DNA of 64,000 bases, taken from assembly GCA_029204225.1 (NCBI GenBank), contig CM055107.1:50609227-50673226 (forward strand). The letters run 5' to 3'. The translations under genes were made by a program, and so were the position numbers. This document shows positions 34,205 to 45,500 of the stretch, one piece after another. This DNA is from Diphasiastrum complanatum (Eukaryota > Streptophyta > Lycopodiopsida > Lycopodiales > Lycopodiaceae). The notes beneath the pieces are model-generated. The model was not told where the DNA came from. It saw only the letters and a program-made list of their open reading frames with translations, and ran no database searches. Positions within the stretch are counted from its first letter, which is position 1; the number at the start of each line of letters is the position of its first letter.

Positions 34205-36596
34205 CTCCCTCTTCAACATTGGATGCTAGTTTCAACATAGTCTTTGAGCACATTCCAAGATTAGATCTATGCATTAAATATAGGTCCTTTCCCAATGGTT
34301 TGGTGAAGATATCAGCCACACACTCCTTTGAAGAGACATGTTGAAGCTCCACCTCTTTGGCAATGACTTGATCTCTCACAAAATGGTGAGCAATCTCAAT
34401 GTGCTTGCTCCTTGCATGAAAAACAGGATTGCTTGCCAAGCTTTGGGCTGAAAGGTTATCACAAAGTATGATTGGAGTCTTCTCTGGTTCCAGCAAGTGA
34501 AGATCCAATAACATCCTCTTGATCCAAAGAATCTCCTTGGTGCATGTTGTTAATGCCTTGTACTCGGCTTCGGTGGAAGATAGAGAGATAGTTGGTTGCT
34601 TCTTTGATAGCCATGAGACCACTCCATCTCCAAGATAGATTGCAAAGGCACTTGTTGACTTCCTATCCATTTGATCACCTGCAAAATCTGAATCTGAAAA
34701 TCCACAAAGGTTAGGTGTAGTACCTCCATACAAGATGCCAAAATCTCTAGATCCCGAGATGTATCTAAGTACTCTCTTTCCTAGCTTCCAATGAGCCTCA
34801 CTAGGATCTTGCATAAATTGACTTAGTTTACCAACCACAAAGCTTAGATCAGGTCTTGTGATGGTTAACCATATAAGAGATCCTATTAGCTTTCTATAGA
34901 GAGTAATGTCCTTGAAGGATCTTTCATTACTTCTTGTAGTTAGCTTTACATTTGATTCCATAGGAGTAGAAACAACTTTACAATCTTCCATATGAAACCT
35001 TTTTAGAATAGAGTTAACATACTTTTCTTGACATATGAATGTAGATTTAGAAGTTCTAATAATCTCTATTCCTAAGATATAATGAAGTTTACCAAGATCT
35101 TGAATTTCAAACTCTCTTTTGAGTGCCATCTTGATTTCATCTATATCTAGATTGTTACCACCACTTAAGATAATGTCATCAACATAGATCAAAAGTAAAG
35201 TGATATCATTTTCATTCAATCTAAAGTAGAGAGAATGATCATACTCACTCATAACAAAGTTTTGAGAAAGTAAGAAGGAATTGAGCTTAGCATACCAACT
35301 CCTTGGTGCTTGCTTTAGCCCATACAAACTCTTTTGGAGATAGCACACATGATTAGGCTCATCATGTGAAACATAGCCCTCGGGTTGCTCCATGTAAATA
35401 TTTTCTTCAAGATCACCATTCAAGAAGGCATTAGTAACAGCCATTTGCCACATATCCCAATCATAAAGAGTTGCAAGAGAGATTAGGATTCGAATAGTTA
35501 CCATCTTTGCCACGGGTGCAAAGGTCTCATCATAGTCAATACCATATTCTTGAGCATACCCCTTTGCCACCAACCTTGCCTTGTACTTGTTGATTGATCC
35601 ATCTTGATTTGTCTTGATCTTGAAGATCCACTTACAACCAATTGCCTTCTTGTCCTTTGGAAGCTTTACCAACCTCCATGTGTTGCTTTTGATGAGTGCT
35701 TGATGCTCATGATCCATGGCTTGGATCCATTCCTTCTTTTGAATTGCTTCACCTACACAAGTTGGTTCATCAAAAGAGGTAAGAAAAGCAAAGTTAGAGT
35801 TGTCCACCACTTGCTTTCCTTTTTCATCATAGGTTAGCCTTGATGGCTTAGCCCTTTGCCTTTGAGTCTTCCTTGAAGTTTGCTTTGGAGTGGCATATCC
35901 ATCTTCATCCAAGACATCTTGCACATCATGATGATTAGTAGGCACATCAACATCAACATCAACAACATTGGAAACATTCTCTTCATGAAAGATGACATCC
36001 CTACTTATGACAACTTTCTTTGTAGAAGGAATGTACACTTTGTAAGCCTTGCTTACTTCACTATAGCCAACAAACACACCCTTCTTTGATGAAGGATCTT
36101 CTTTAGTTCTATCATCAAGTGTGATATTGACAAAACATGTACATCCAAAGATCCTACAATGCTTGACACTCGGCCTTCTACCATAAAGAACCTCATGAGG
36201 AGTTTTACCATCCAAGGAAGCACTTGTCCATCTATTACATAGATAGTTAGCACATGCTAAAGCTTCCCCCCAAAAAGACTTAGCAAGATTAGCATGTAGT
36301 CTCATTGCCTTGGCACATTCACAAAGGGTTCTATTCTTTCTCTCGGCCACTCCATTCTGTTGTGGAGTCCTAGGACTAGACATCTCCCTCTTAATCCCAT
36401 GTGCTATACAAAAGTCTTTGAACCTATTTGAGGTGTATTCCCCTCCATTATCAGATCTTAAGCATTTGATCTTTGTATTGAATTGGTTTTCCATTTCATT
36501 CTTGAACTTGACAAATGCAGCAAACACTTCATCCTTACTTTTAAGAAGATAGATCCAAGTATACCTACTAAAGTCATCAATGAAAGTTGCATACAT
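34200..36596 (-). pseudogene. Truncated E pol, unit 2
   Basis: The 798-codon product is identical to that of unit 1, including the D905A change in RT motif A. It is therefore a duplicate of unit 1 and not an independent deletion. Same lack of gag, protease and primer site. Confidence 0.92.
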
Positions 36597-36644
36597 CTTT
36601 GCCCCACCATTGCTAGTTGTACTAGAAGAATGAATATCAGAATG

Positions 36645-37299
36645 TGTGAAAAATACAGATCCTAAGTGGATCTAAACTCCAAGATCATTGGCTTGAATGC
36701 TTGCACTCCAAACTACATAAGCTAGGAATTGGCAACACATTCTATGCTACCTAGAATGCAAAGAACTTGATCAAAAAGCATTTATCACAAATGGAAACTT
36801 CCATAAACATCAAGTGCGACCCAAAATAGCATTATACAGTCCATAATACATCAGCCTATCACTTTTGGAAAGCACCTAAGATCATACACAATAGCTTGAA
36901 GACAATACACACAACAATGCTCTCAATGGAGGAAGAAACAATGACAATGATCTATTGATCTCAATGAAGCATACAAAAGGTTTCTCCAACCTGTTCTCCA
37001 CGACTTCCCTACTATTTATGGATGAGGAAGATGACTCTCTCTCCTCTCTCTAGAAGGTACTTGACCCTAGATATTCCCTATATAGGAAAAATAGCTAAAA
37101 ATGGCTTATATGACCAAAATACATCAAAATGGTCTCATTTTGAAGGGTATGAAGTTTGACACTTCATCATACTGAAAAAATACAGTAAATAAAAACATTG
37201 TGGCCTGGTTCACACGTGTGAAACTCCAGAACCAAAACTATTTACAATTTTAGCCAATTTAGGCCTCAAACTAGCTAGGAAATGTTGACAATTTTCACA
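36645..37299 (-). repeat. E array LTR 3
   Basis: 655 bp, identical to the others by eye; palindrome at 37211-37220. It is the 3' LTR of the full-length unit. Confidence 0.95.
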
Positions 37300-40200
37300 C
37301 TCCCTCTTCAACATTGGATGCTAGTTTCAACATAGTCTTTGAGCACATTCCAAGATTAGATCTATGCATTAAATATAGGTCCTTTCCCAATGGTTTGGTG
37401 AAGATATCAGCCACACACTCCTTTGAAGAGACATGTTGAAGCTCCACCTCTTTGGCAATGACTTGATCTCTCACAAAATGGTGAGCAATCTCAATGTGCT
37501 TGCTCCTTGCATGAAAAACAGGATTGCTTGCCAAGCTTTGGGCTGAAAGGTTATCACAAAGTATGATTGGAGTCTTCTCTGGTTCCAGCAAGTGAAGATC
37601 CAATAACATCCTCTTGATCCAAAGAATCTCCTTGGTGCATGTTGTTAATGCCTTGTACTCGGCTTCGGTGGAAGATAGAGAGATAGTTGGTTGCTTCTTT
37701 GATAGCCATGAGACCACTCCATCTCCAAGATAGATTGCAAAGGCACTTGTTGACTTCCTATCCATTTGATCACCTGCAAAATCTGAATCTGAAAATCCAC
37801 AAAGGTTAGGTGTAGTACCTCCATACAAGATGCCAAAATCTCTAGATCCCGAGATGTATCTAAGTACTCTCTTTCCTAGCTTCCAATGAGCCTCACTAGG
37901 ATCTTGCATAAATTGACTTAGTTTACCAACCACAAAGCTTAGATCAGGTCTTGTGATGGTTAACCATATAAGAGATCCTATTAGCTTTCTATAGAGAGTA
38001 ATGTCCTTGAAGGATCTTTCATTACTTCTTGTAGTTAGCTTTACATTTGATTCCATAGGAGTAGAAACAACTTTACAATCTTCCATATGAAACCTTTTTA
38101 GAATAGAGTTAACATACTTTTCTTGACATATGAATGTAGATTTAGAAGTTCTAATAATCTCTATTCCTAAGATATAATGAAGTTTACCAAGATCTTGAAT
38201 TTCAAACTCTCTTTTGAGTGCCATCTTGATTTCATCTATATCTAGATTGTTACCACCACTTAAGATAATGTCATCAACATAGATCAAAAGTAAAGTGATA
38301 TCATTTTCATTCAATCTAAAGTAGAGAGAATGATCATACTCACTCATAACAAAGTTTTGAGAAAGTAAGAAGGAATTGAGCTTAGCATACCAACTCCTTG
38401 GTGCTTGCTTTAGCCCATACAAACTCTTTTGGAGATAGCACACATGATTAGGCTCATCATGTGAAACATAGCCCTCGGGTTGCTCCATGTAAATATCTTC
38501 TTCAAGATCACCATTCAAGAAGGCATTAGTAACATCCATTTGCCACATATCCCAATCATAAAGAGTTGCAAGAGAGATTAGGATTCGAATAGTTACCATC
38601 TTTGCCACGGGTGCAAAGGTCTCATCATAGTCAATACCATATTCTTGAGCATACCCCTTTGCCACCAACCTTGCCTTGTACTTGTTGATTGATCCATCTT
38701 GATTTGTCTTGATCTTGAAGATCCACTTACAACCAATTGCCTTCTTGTCCTTTGGAAGCTTTACCAACTTCCATGTGTTGCTTTTGATGAGTGCTTGATG
38801 CTCATGATCCATGGCTTGGATCCATTCCTTCTTTTGAATTGCTTCACCTACACAAGTTGGTTCATCAAAAGAGGTAAGAAAAGCAAAGTTAGAGTTGTCC
38901 ACCACTTGCTTTCCTTTTTCATCATAGGTTAGCCTTGATGGCTTAGCCCTTTGCCTTTGAGTCTTCCTTGAAGTTTGCTTTGGAGTGGCATCTCCATCTT
39001 CATCCAAGACATCTTGCACATCATGATGATTAGTAGGCACATCAACATCAACATCAACAACATTGGAAACATTCTCTTCATGAAAGATGACATCCCTACT
39101 TATGACAACTTTCTTTGTAGAAGGAATGTACACTTTGTAAGCCTTGCTTACTTCACTATAGCCAACAAACACACCCTTCTTTGATGAAGGATCTTCTTTA
39201 GTTCTATCATCAAGTGTGATATTGACAAAACATGTACATCCAAAGATCCTACAATGCTTGACACTCGGCCTTCTACCATAAAGAACCTCATGAGGAGTTT
39301 TACCATCCAAGGAAGCACTTGTCCATCTATTACATAGATAGTTAGCACATGCTAAAGCTTCCCCCCAAAAAGACTTAGCAAGATTAGCATGTAGTCTCAT
39401 TGCCTTGGCACATTCACAAAGGGTTCTATTCTTCCTCTCGGCCACTCCATTCTGTTGTGGAGTCCTAGGACTAGACATCTCCCTCTTAATCCCATGTGCT
39501 ATACAAAAGTCTTTGAACCTATTTGAGGTGTATTCCCCTCCATTATCAGATCTTAAGCATTTGATCTTTGTATTGAATTGGTTTTCCATTTCATTCTTGA
39601 ACTTGACAAATGCAGCAAACACTTCATCCTTACTTTTAAGAAGATAGATCCAAGTATACCTACTAAAGTCATCAATGAAAGTTGCATACATCTTTGCCCC
39701 ACCATTGCTAGTTGTACTAGAAGAATGAATATCAGAATGCACAAGTTGAAAAGCTTCTTTAGATCTAGAAGTAGATCTAGAATAAGCAAGTCTATGAGAT
39801 TTGGACAAGGCACAATGTTCACAAACACTATTGTTTGCAACAAGACTTTTAGGGAGACCAAGAACAAGCTCTTTCTTTGCCATTACCTCCAAAGATTTGA
39901 AGTTGGGATGGCCCAACCTCTTGTGCCAAACTTCTTGGTTTGTCAATTGCTCCCTAGCCATACATCCTTCATGATTAGAGATCACACATGCATCAAGCTT
40001 GAAAAGTTTACCATGCCTCCTACCTTGAGCAATCAAGGATCCACATTTACTTATCAAACATGCATCTCCAATGAACTCCACATCAAGTCCTTTGTCAATC
40101 ATTTGACTTACACTAAGCAAATTCTTAGTGATTGAAGGAATGTACAAAACATTTTCAAGATTTGCTTTCCTATTTGTTGAAAGGGAAATAGGAATAGTGC

Positions 40201-41248
40201 CTATGCCTTTGATGTCACATTGACCATCATTTGCAGTGTAGATGATGTTACCTTCTCCCTCATAAGACAATAAGGATGTAAAGTATTCCTTATGTCTTGT
40301 CATGTGAGATGAGGCTCCGCTATCAATCCACCAAGGATCATTATCATCTATGTTGGCTAACAAACTTGAAGTCATAACAAGTGATTCACATGTGTTATGT
40401 TCTTCCTCATCTATTGTAAGATTTCCTTGCCTCTCTCCTTGCTCTCTTTTCTTCTTATAACATTCATTTGCAAAATGACCTTTTATCCCACAATAAAAGC
40501 ACTTGAACTTTGACTTATTGTTCTTAGTAGAAGAGGAAGAGGAAGAGTGATCATCATGATCAAAGTTACCACCTTTGGACCATTTCCCTTTGCCTTTACC
40601 TTTGCCCTTGAATTTGCCTTTTGTGAAGAAAGCCTCTTCACCTCCACCTTGCAAGGATGCACCATCAAGCTTTGATTGCAACCTATGTTCTTCAGCCAAT
40701 AAGATTTCTTGCAAGTCAACCACACTTGGCAAGACTCTTTGAATGGCAAAACTTTGCACAAGGTTAGCATGTTCATTTAGCAAACCATTCAACATAACTT
40801 GGACTATTTCACCATCTTTTATGTTCTCATCAATGCATGCTAAATCATCACTTAGGGACTTAACTCTCAAGATAAATGCATGAGCACTTTCACCCTCTCT
40901 TTGCCTACTAGAAAATATTTGTCTCCTTAGGGTCAATACCCTAGATGTGGACTTTGATTCAAAGAGCTTCTTTAAGGCATTCCATGCCTCACTTGCACTT
41001 TGACACTTTCCAACTTCCTTGAGAAGTTCATTTGTAACATTCATTTTAATGATATGAAGAGCCCTTTTGGCCTTCTTATCAAACCTTTGTTGCTCTTGAA
41101 GTGTGAGAGGTCTCTCTTCAATTTCTGCAACTATGTCCATGAGTTCATTCAACTCAAGTAAGGACTCCATCCTCACTTTCCAAGTAGAGTAGTTTGATGA
41201 ACTCAACCTTTCACTAGACTCTAGCATGATCCCACCATTGGAAGCCAT
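37295..41248 (-). CDS. Full-length copia E gag-pol polyprotein
   Basis: An uninterrupted 1317-codon polyprotein for Ty1/copia retrotransposition. Order: gag (about 1-245); CCHC knuckle C250-C263 (CFYCGIKGHFANEC); protease DSGA with Asp309; integrase zinc-binding H442/H447 and C476/C479; integrase triad D506, D568, E604; RT motif A D905 and YVDD at 990-993; RNase H D1154, E1195, D1232. The length is usual for a plant copia gag-pol in one frame. The start is the first ATG, giving MASNGG, in line with the gag starts of C, F and N2. The final codons overlap the polypurine tract (GAA GAG GGA G), and the TGA stop uses LTR bases. It appears competent in coding. Its leader is interrupted by F. Confidence 0.95.
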   Translation of the reverse strand: MASNGGIMLESSERLSSSNYSTWKVRMESLLELNELMDIVAEIEERPLTLQEQQRFDKKAKRALHIIKMNVTNELLKEVGKCQSASEAWNALKKLFESKSTSRVLTLRRQIFSSRQREGESAHAFILRVKSLSDDLACIDENIKDGEIVQVMLNGLLNEHANLVQSFAIQRVLPSVVDLQEILLAEEHRLQSKLDGASLQGGGEEAFFTKGKFKGKGKGKGKWSKGGNFDHDDHSSSSSSTKNNKSKFKCFYCGIKGHFANECYKKKREQGERQGNLTIDEEEHNTCESLVMTSSLLANIDDNDPWWIDSGASSHMTRHKEYFTSLLSYEGEGNIIYTANDGQCDIKGIGTIPISLSTNRKANLENVLYIPSITKNLLSVSQMIDKGLDVEFIGDACLISKCGSLIAQGRRHGKLFKLDACVISNHEGCMAREQLTNQEVWHKRLGHPNFKSLEVMAKKELVLGLPKSLVANNSVCEHCALSKSHRLAYSRSTSRSKEAFQLVHSDIHSSSTTSNGGAKMYATFIDDFSRYTWIYLLKSKDEVFAAFVKFKNEMENQFNTKIKCLRSDNGGEYTSNRFKDFCIAHGIKREMSSPRTPQQNGVAERKNRTLCECAKAMRLHANLAKSFWGEALACANYLCNRWTSASLDGKTPHEVLYGRRPSVKHCRIFGCTCFVNITLDDRTKEDPSSKKGVFVGYSEVSKAYKVYIPSTKKVVISRDVIFHEENVSNVVDVDVDVPTNHHDVQDVLDEDGDATPKQTSRKTQRQRAKPSRLTYDEKGKQVVDNSNFAFLTSFDEPTCVGEAIQKKEWIQAMDHEHQALIKSNTWKLVKLPKDKKAIGCKWIFKIKTNQDGSINKYKARLVAKGYAQEYGIDYDETFAPVAKMVTIRILISLATLYDWDMWQMDVTNAFLNGDLEEDIYMEQPEGYVSHDEPNHVCYLQKSLYGLKQAPRSWYAKLNSFLLSQNFVMSEYDHSLYFRLNENDITLLLIYVDDIILSGGNNLDIDEIKMALKREFEIQDLGKLHYILGIEIIRTSKSTFICQEKYVNSILKRFHMEDCKVVSTPMESNVKLTTRSNERSFKDITLYRKLIGSLIWLTITRPDLSFVVGKLSQFMQDPSEAHWKLGKRVLRYISGSRDFGILYGGTTPNLCGFSDSDFAGDQMDRKSTSAFAIYLGDGVVSWLSKKQPTISLSSTEAEYKALTTCTKEILWIKRMLLDLHLLEPEKTPIILCDNLSAQSLASNPVFHARSKHIEIAHHFVRDQVIAKEVELQHVSSKECVADIFTKPLGKDLYLMHRSNLGMCSKTMLKLASNVEEGV

Positions 41249-41824
41249 GATTCTAATGTTTCTTCAACTTTTAGGTTTTGTCCTAAAGCACTTAGCACTC
41301 ACTTTTCTCTCAACAAATGATAGATAAAGAGATCTATGAAGATTTAGGACCCTAAAACACTTCTATCTTGAACCTAGATGGTTTCCAAGCATAGAAAGGA
41401 AGATTGAAACACATGCAACACTTTGCACACACTAAGAATGGATTACAAAATCAAACCAACCTGAACACACTCTTGCTTAAGCTCTCAAACTTTCCAGCAA
41501 GTGACCAAATCAAGTTATGGTGTGAAGAGTTACTTGCATTCTTAGAAAATACCCAAAACTAGGATGCCAAGATTACCTAGTAATGAACAAACTTGATCAA
41601 CATATGATCAACACACTAAGATATTGATTCAACCTGTAAAACCACATGTAAACCACACTTCTAAAAGTTTATAAACTCCAGCAAGTGATAAATACAAGAT
41701 TTAGAGGTGAATGAATGAGCACACTTAGTGAATCACAAGACTAGCTTCACTATCTTGTCAAATCTTGGTGTTTAGATGTAGATCTAAGATCACTTCACAT
41801 GAGAATGTTCCTCAACCTGTTAAG
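41249..41824 (-). other. E leader, gag-proximal part
   Basis: 576 untranslated bases upstream of the E gag ATG, ending at the TTAAG duplicate (41820-41824) where F is inserted. No coding content. Confidence 0.8.
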
Positions 41825-42506
41825 TGTAAAAATTACAGCAAATAAGGATCCTAAAACACTTGAAATGATGAGGGAAACAATAGATTATGATTTCATAAGA
41901 TTAGCACAAGTTGAACCATCAAAATCCATCAAAAATCTATGCTTGAACCTCACTAAATGGCCCAAATCCTTGAAGAAGGCTTCACACGTGTGAAAGTACG
42001 GCCTCCCACAGTCTGAGTACTGTACACCAGACCTACATTCAATCCTATAATCATTATTAATCACAAGTACTCAAACAATTATGAACATAGAGAGCAATTG
42101 CACCATTATGAGAGAAAACTCATGAAATTGCTTGATTGATTTTGGTGAGATATCATCACCTATATATACATGATCCATCACGGTTTTGGGCAGGTATGAG
42201 TAGCCCTAAACCTATCCCTAATGCTAATTTTGGTGGATCTTTCATCCCTACCAAGTTAGGGTTGGAATCTTGGAGATCCCTCAACAATGCAAAAATTACC
42301 AAAAATAGCTCCTATTTTTTCTCCCTTGTATCTAAGCATAATTTGGACTCATTCCAAAGGTTCTAACACTTAGGTCTACTTGAGAACATCCTTATGAATG
42401 GAATCCTATGCTATTTGGCACGTGTAACAAGCCACATCATGACCATCTAACTATTTACAAGTCATATGACCAAAACTAGTCAAGCTAGAATTGTGAATTT
42501 TTAACA
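41825..42506 (-). repeat. 3' LTR of element F
   Basis: 682 bp, minus strand TGTTAAAAATTCAC...GTAATTTTTACA. TATA-like TGTATATATAGG on the minus strand at about 42160-42170. Palindrome CACACGTGTG at 41983-41992. Transcription starting here would read toward the E gag-pol ATG. Confidence 0.95.
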
Positions 42507-42520
42507 CTCCTCCTCACTAT

Positions 42521-45500
42521 CTAGCTTGGTTCAATCATTGCTTTACTAATCACTCCAAGTGATGATCTGAACTTCATAAAAGGTGTCTTTTGAAGTGGTT
42601 TAGTAAGTAGATCAGCTACACATTCATTGCTTGGAACATGCTCCAAAGCAATCTCCTTGGCTTGCACCATTTCTCTCACAAAGTGATGGCATATCTCAAT
42701 GTGCTTAGATCTTGCATGGAAGATTGGGTTAGATGCAAGGTGTTGGGCTGATATATTGTCATTGTAGATGATTGGTGCCTCCTCTGAATCCATGATCTTT
42801 AGTTCCACCAATAATCTCTTGATCCAAAGTACCTCCTTTGTAGTGGTTGTCAAAGCTTTGTACTCGGCCTCGGTTGAAGATAAAGATATAGTTTCTTGCT
42901 TTTTTGAAAGCCATGAAACCACACCTTCTCCTATGAAAGTTGAATAGGCACTTGTTGATTTCCTATCCCTCTTGTCCCCTGCAAAATCTGAATCACTAAA
43001 TGCATGAAGGTTAATCACATCTCCTCTATATAGAATCCCAAAATCCAATGTACCCGAGATGTATCTTAGAATCCTCTTAGCCTTTTTCCAATGGATATTC
43101 AATGGCTTTTGCATGGATTGGCTCAACCTACATACACTAAAGCTAAGATCTGGTCTAGTTATAGTGATCCACATTAAGGAACCTATAAGTTGCCTAAACA
43201 AAGTGATGTCCATGAAGGATCTTTCATCATCTTCATTTGGCACTTTTACATCTTGCTCCATTGGTGTGTCAACACTTTTGCATACTTCCATCTTAAACTT
43301 CTTCAAAATACTTTGAGCATAGTTTACTTGACTTATAAAGATAAAATCAGACCCTCTAAGTACTTCTATGCCTAAGATGAAGTGAAGACACCCTAGATCT
43401 ACCATCTTGAACTCTAAGGATAGATCTATCTTGATTTTTTCAATACCATCAACACTATTTCCACTAATGATGATGTCATCTACATAAATGAGTAAAAGTA
43501 CAATACCAACATCATCAAACTTAATGTAAAGAGTGGGATCATATTCACTTTGAACAAAAGAAAGTGAAATAAGATAGCAATGTAGTCTTGAATTCCAAGA
43601 TCTCGAGGCTTGCTTCAAGCCATAGATGCTTCTTTGGAGATGGCATACTTTGTTCTCCATTCCATGCTTGATGAACCCTTGTGGCTGCTCCATATAGATA
43701 TCCTCTTCCAAAAAACCATTCAAGAAAGCATTAGAGACATCCATTTGACATAGAATCCATCCAAAAAGTGATGCAAGTGCAATGATTAGTCTTATTGTGA
43801 CCATCTTGGCCACGGGTGCAAAAGTTTCCTCATAGTCTATCCCTCTCTCTTGAGCATAACCTTTTGCAACTAATCTTGCTTTATGTTTGTTAACACTCCC
43901 ATTTGCATTCAACTTAAGCTTGAAGACCCACTTGCATCCTATTACATTACTTTGAGGTCTCTCAACAAGCAACCAAGTTTCATTCTCAATCAAGGCATCA
44001 TACTCATCCAACATAGCTTTATACCATTCTTTGGAGTTCAATGCATCTTCAACATTAGACGGTTCTTCAAAACTAGATAAAGCATAAGAAGTGGATGATA
44101 TACCCTCAACTTGCTGTCCTTTGCCTTGATATGTGAGCCTTGATGGCTCCACTTTTGCCCTTGAAGATCTCCTTGGTGTGATAGGTGGGTTTGGTGCTTG
44201 CTCCTCCATGAGCTCCTCCTCAAAACCAAGATCTTGCTCCTCGGCCATCTTCTTCTTGATTGTTGGAGCACTTGAGCCTTCTTCAAGCATATGCATATGA
44301 TGTTCATCAAAGATGACATCCCTTGAAACAACAAATTTGTTCAAGGATGGGAGATAGACTTTGTAGCCCTTGCTTGAGCTTGCATATCCAAGCATGATCC
44401 CTCTTGTGGAAGATGGATCCTCCTTGGTTCTTGTTTCCAATGGCACATGCACATAACATATACACCCAAAAACTTTCAAGTGATTAAGATTGGGTTTCTT
44501 TCCATACAACATCTCATAAGGAGTTTTGCCTTCAATTGCTTTGCAAGACACCCTATTCATCAAGTAGTTTGCACATACAAGAGACTCACCCCAAAAGGAT
44601 TTGGGCAAACAAGCATCTAATCTTAAAGCCTTAGAACATTCACATAATGTTCTATTCCTTCTTTCAGCAACTCCATTTTGTTGAGGAGTGTAAGGACAAG
44701 AAGTCTCTTTCTTGATCCCTTCCTCCTCACAAAAGGCCTTGAACTCATTGGAGATGAATTCTCCACCATTGTCACTTCTAAGAATCTTGATGCTATGATT
44801 ATGATGCTTTTCCACAAACAACTTGAACTTTACAAAAGTATCAAATACTTGAGACTTGAAGGAAAGTAAGAACACCCAACAATATCTTGAGTAGTCATCA
44901 ATGAAGGTTAAAAACATGGATGAACCTCCATTAGATTTGGTGCTAGCAATGTGCACATCCGAGTGTATGAGTTCAAGAGGATGAGATGACTTTGTGATGG
45001 AGTTAGGAAACACCTTCTTATGTGCCTTGGATAAGGCACAAGCTTCACAAACCTTGTCTTCCTTCCCAATAGACCTTGGTAGGCCTAAAGCATACTCCTC
45101 CTTGATCATAGCCTCCATGGAACCCGAGTTGACATGTCCAAGTCTTTTGTGCCATAAAGTAAAGGTAGATATCTTGCTCTTCTCGGCCAACATGACAACA
45201 TTAGTATCCACAAATGCATCCAGCTTATAAAGTTTGCCAAGTCTAGTGCCCTTAGCCACTATCTTACCCTTCTTCTTGATGAAACATTCATTTGAAGCAA
45301 AGTCAACATTGAAACCATTGTCTACCATTTGGCCAACACTTAGTAGATTCTTTGTTATTGTAGGAATGTACAAAACACCTTCTATGTTGATCTTTTTGGA
45401 AGATCCTAAGCAAAGGGGAATGCTACCAACTCCTTCAATCTTACAAGCTTCATCATTTGCTGTATAGATAGACTTTATAGGTCCATCATAAGATAAGAGA

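Noticed and set aside
30455-36644. Dismissing the tandem E units outright as an assembly artefact
   Set aside because: Cannot be excluded, but units 1 and 2 share substitutions absent from unit 3 and the array has matching outer duplications, so I report it as real with the check stated.
30455-37299. CRISPR-like regular repeat spacing
   Set aside because: The regular 3095-bp spacing is LTR plus truncated pol, with transposon termini; nothing resembles short repeats and spacers.
42136-42366. Plus-strand 76-codon frame conserved at 47612 and 51509
   Set aside because: Conserved only because it lies antisense in the F LTR; all three copies are the same LTR.
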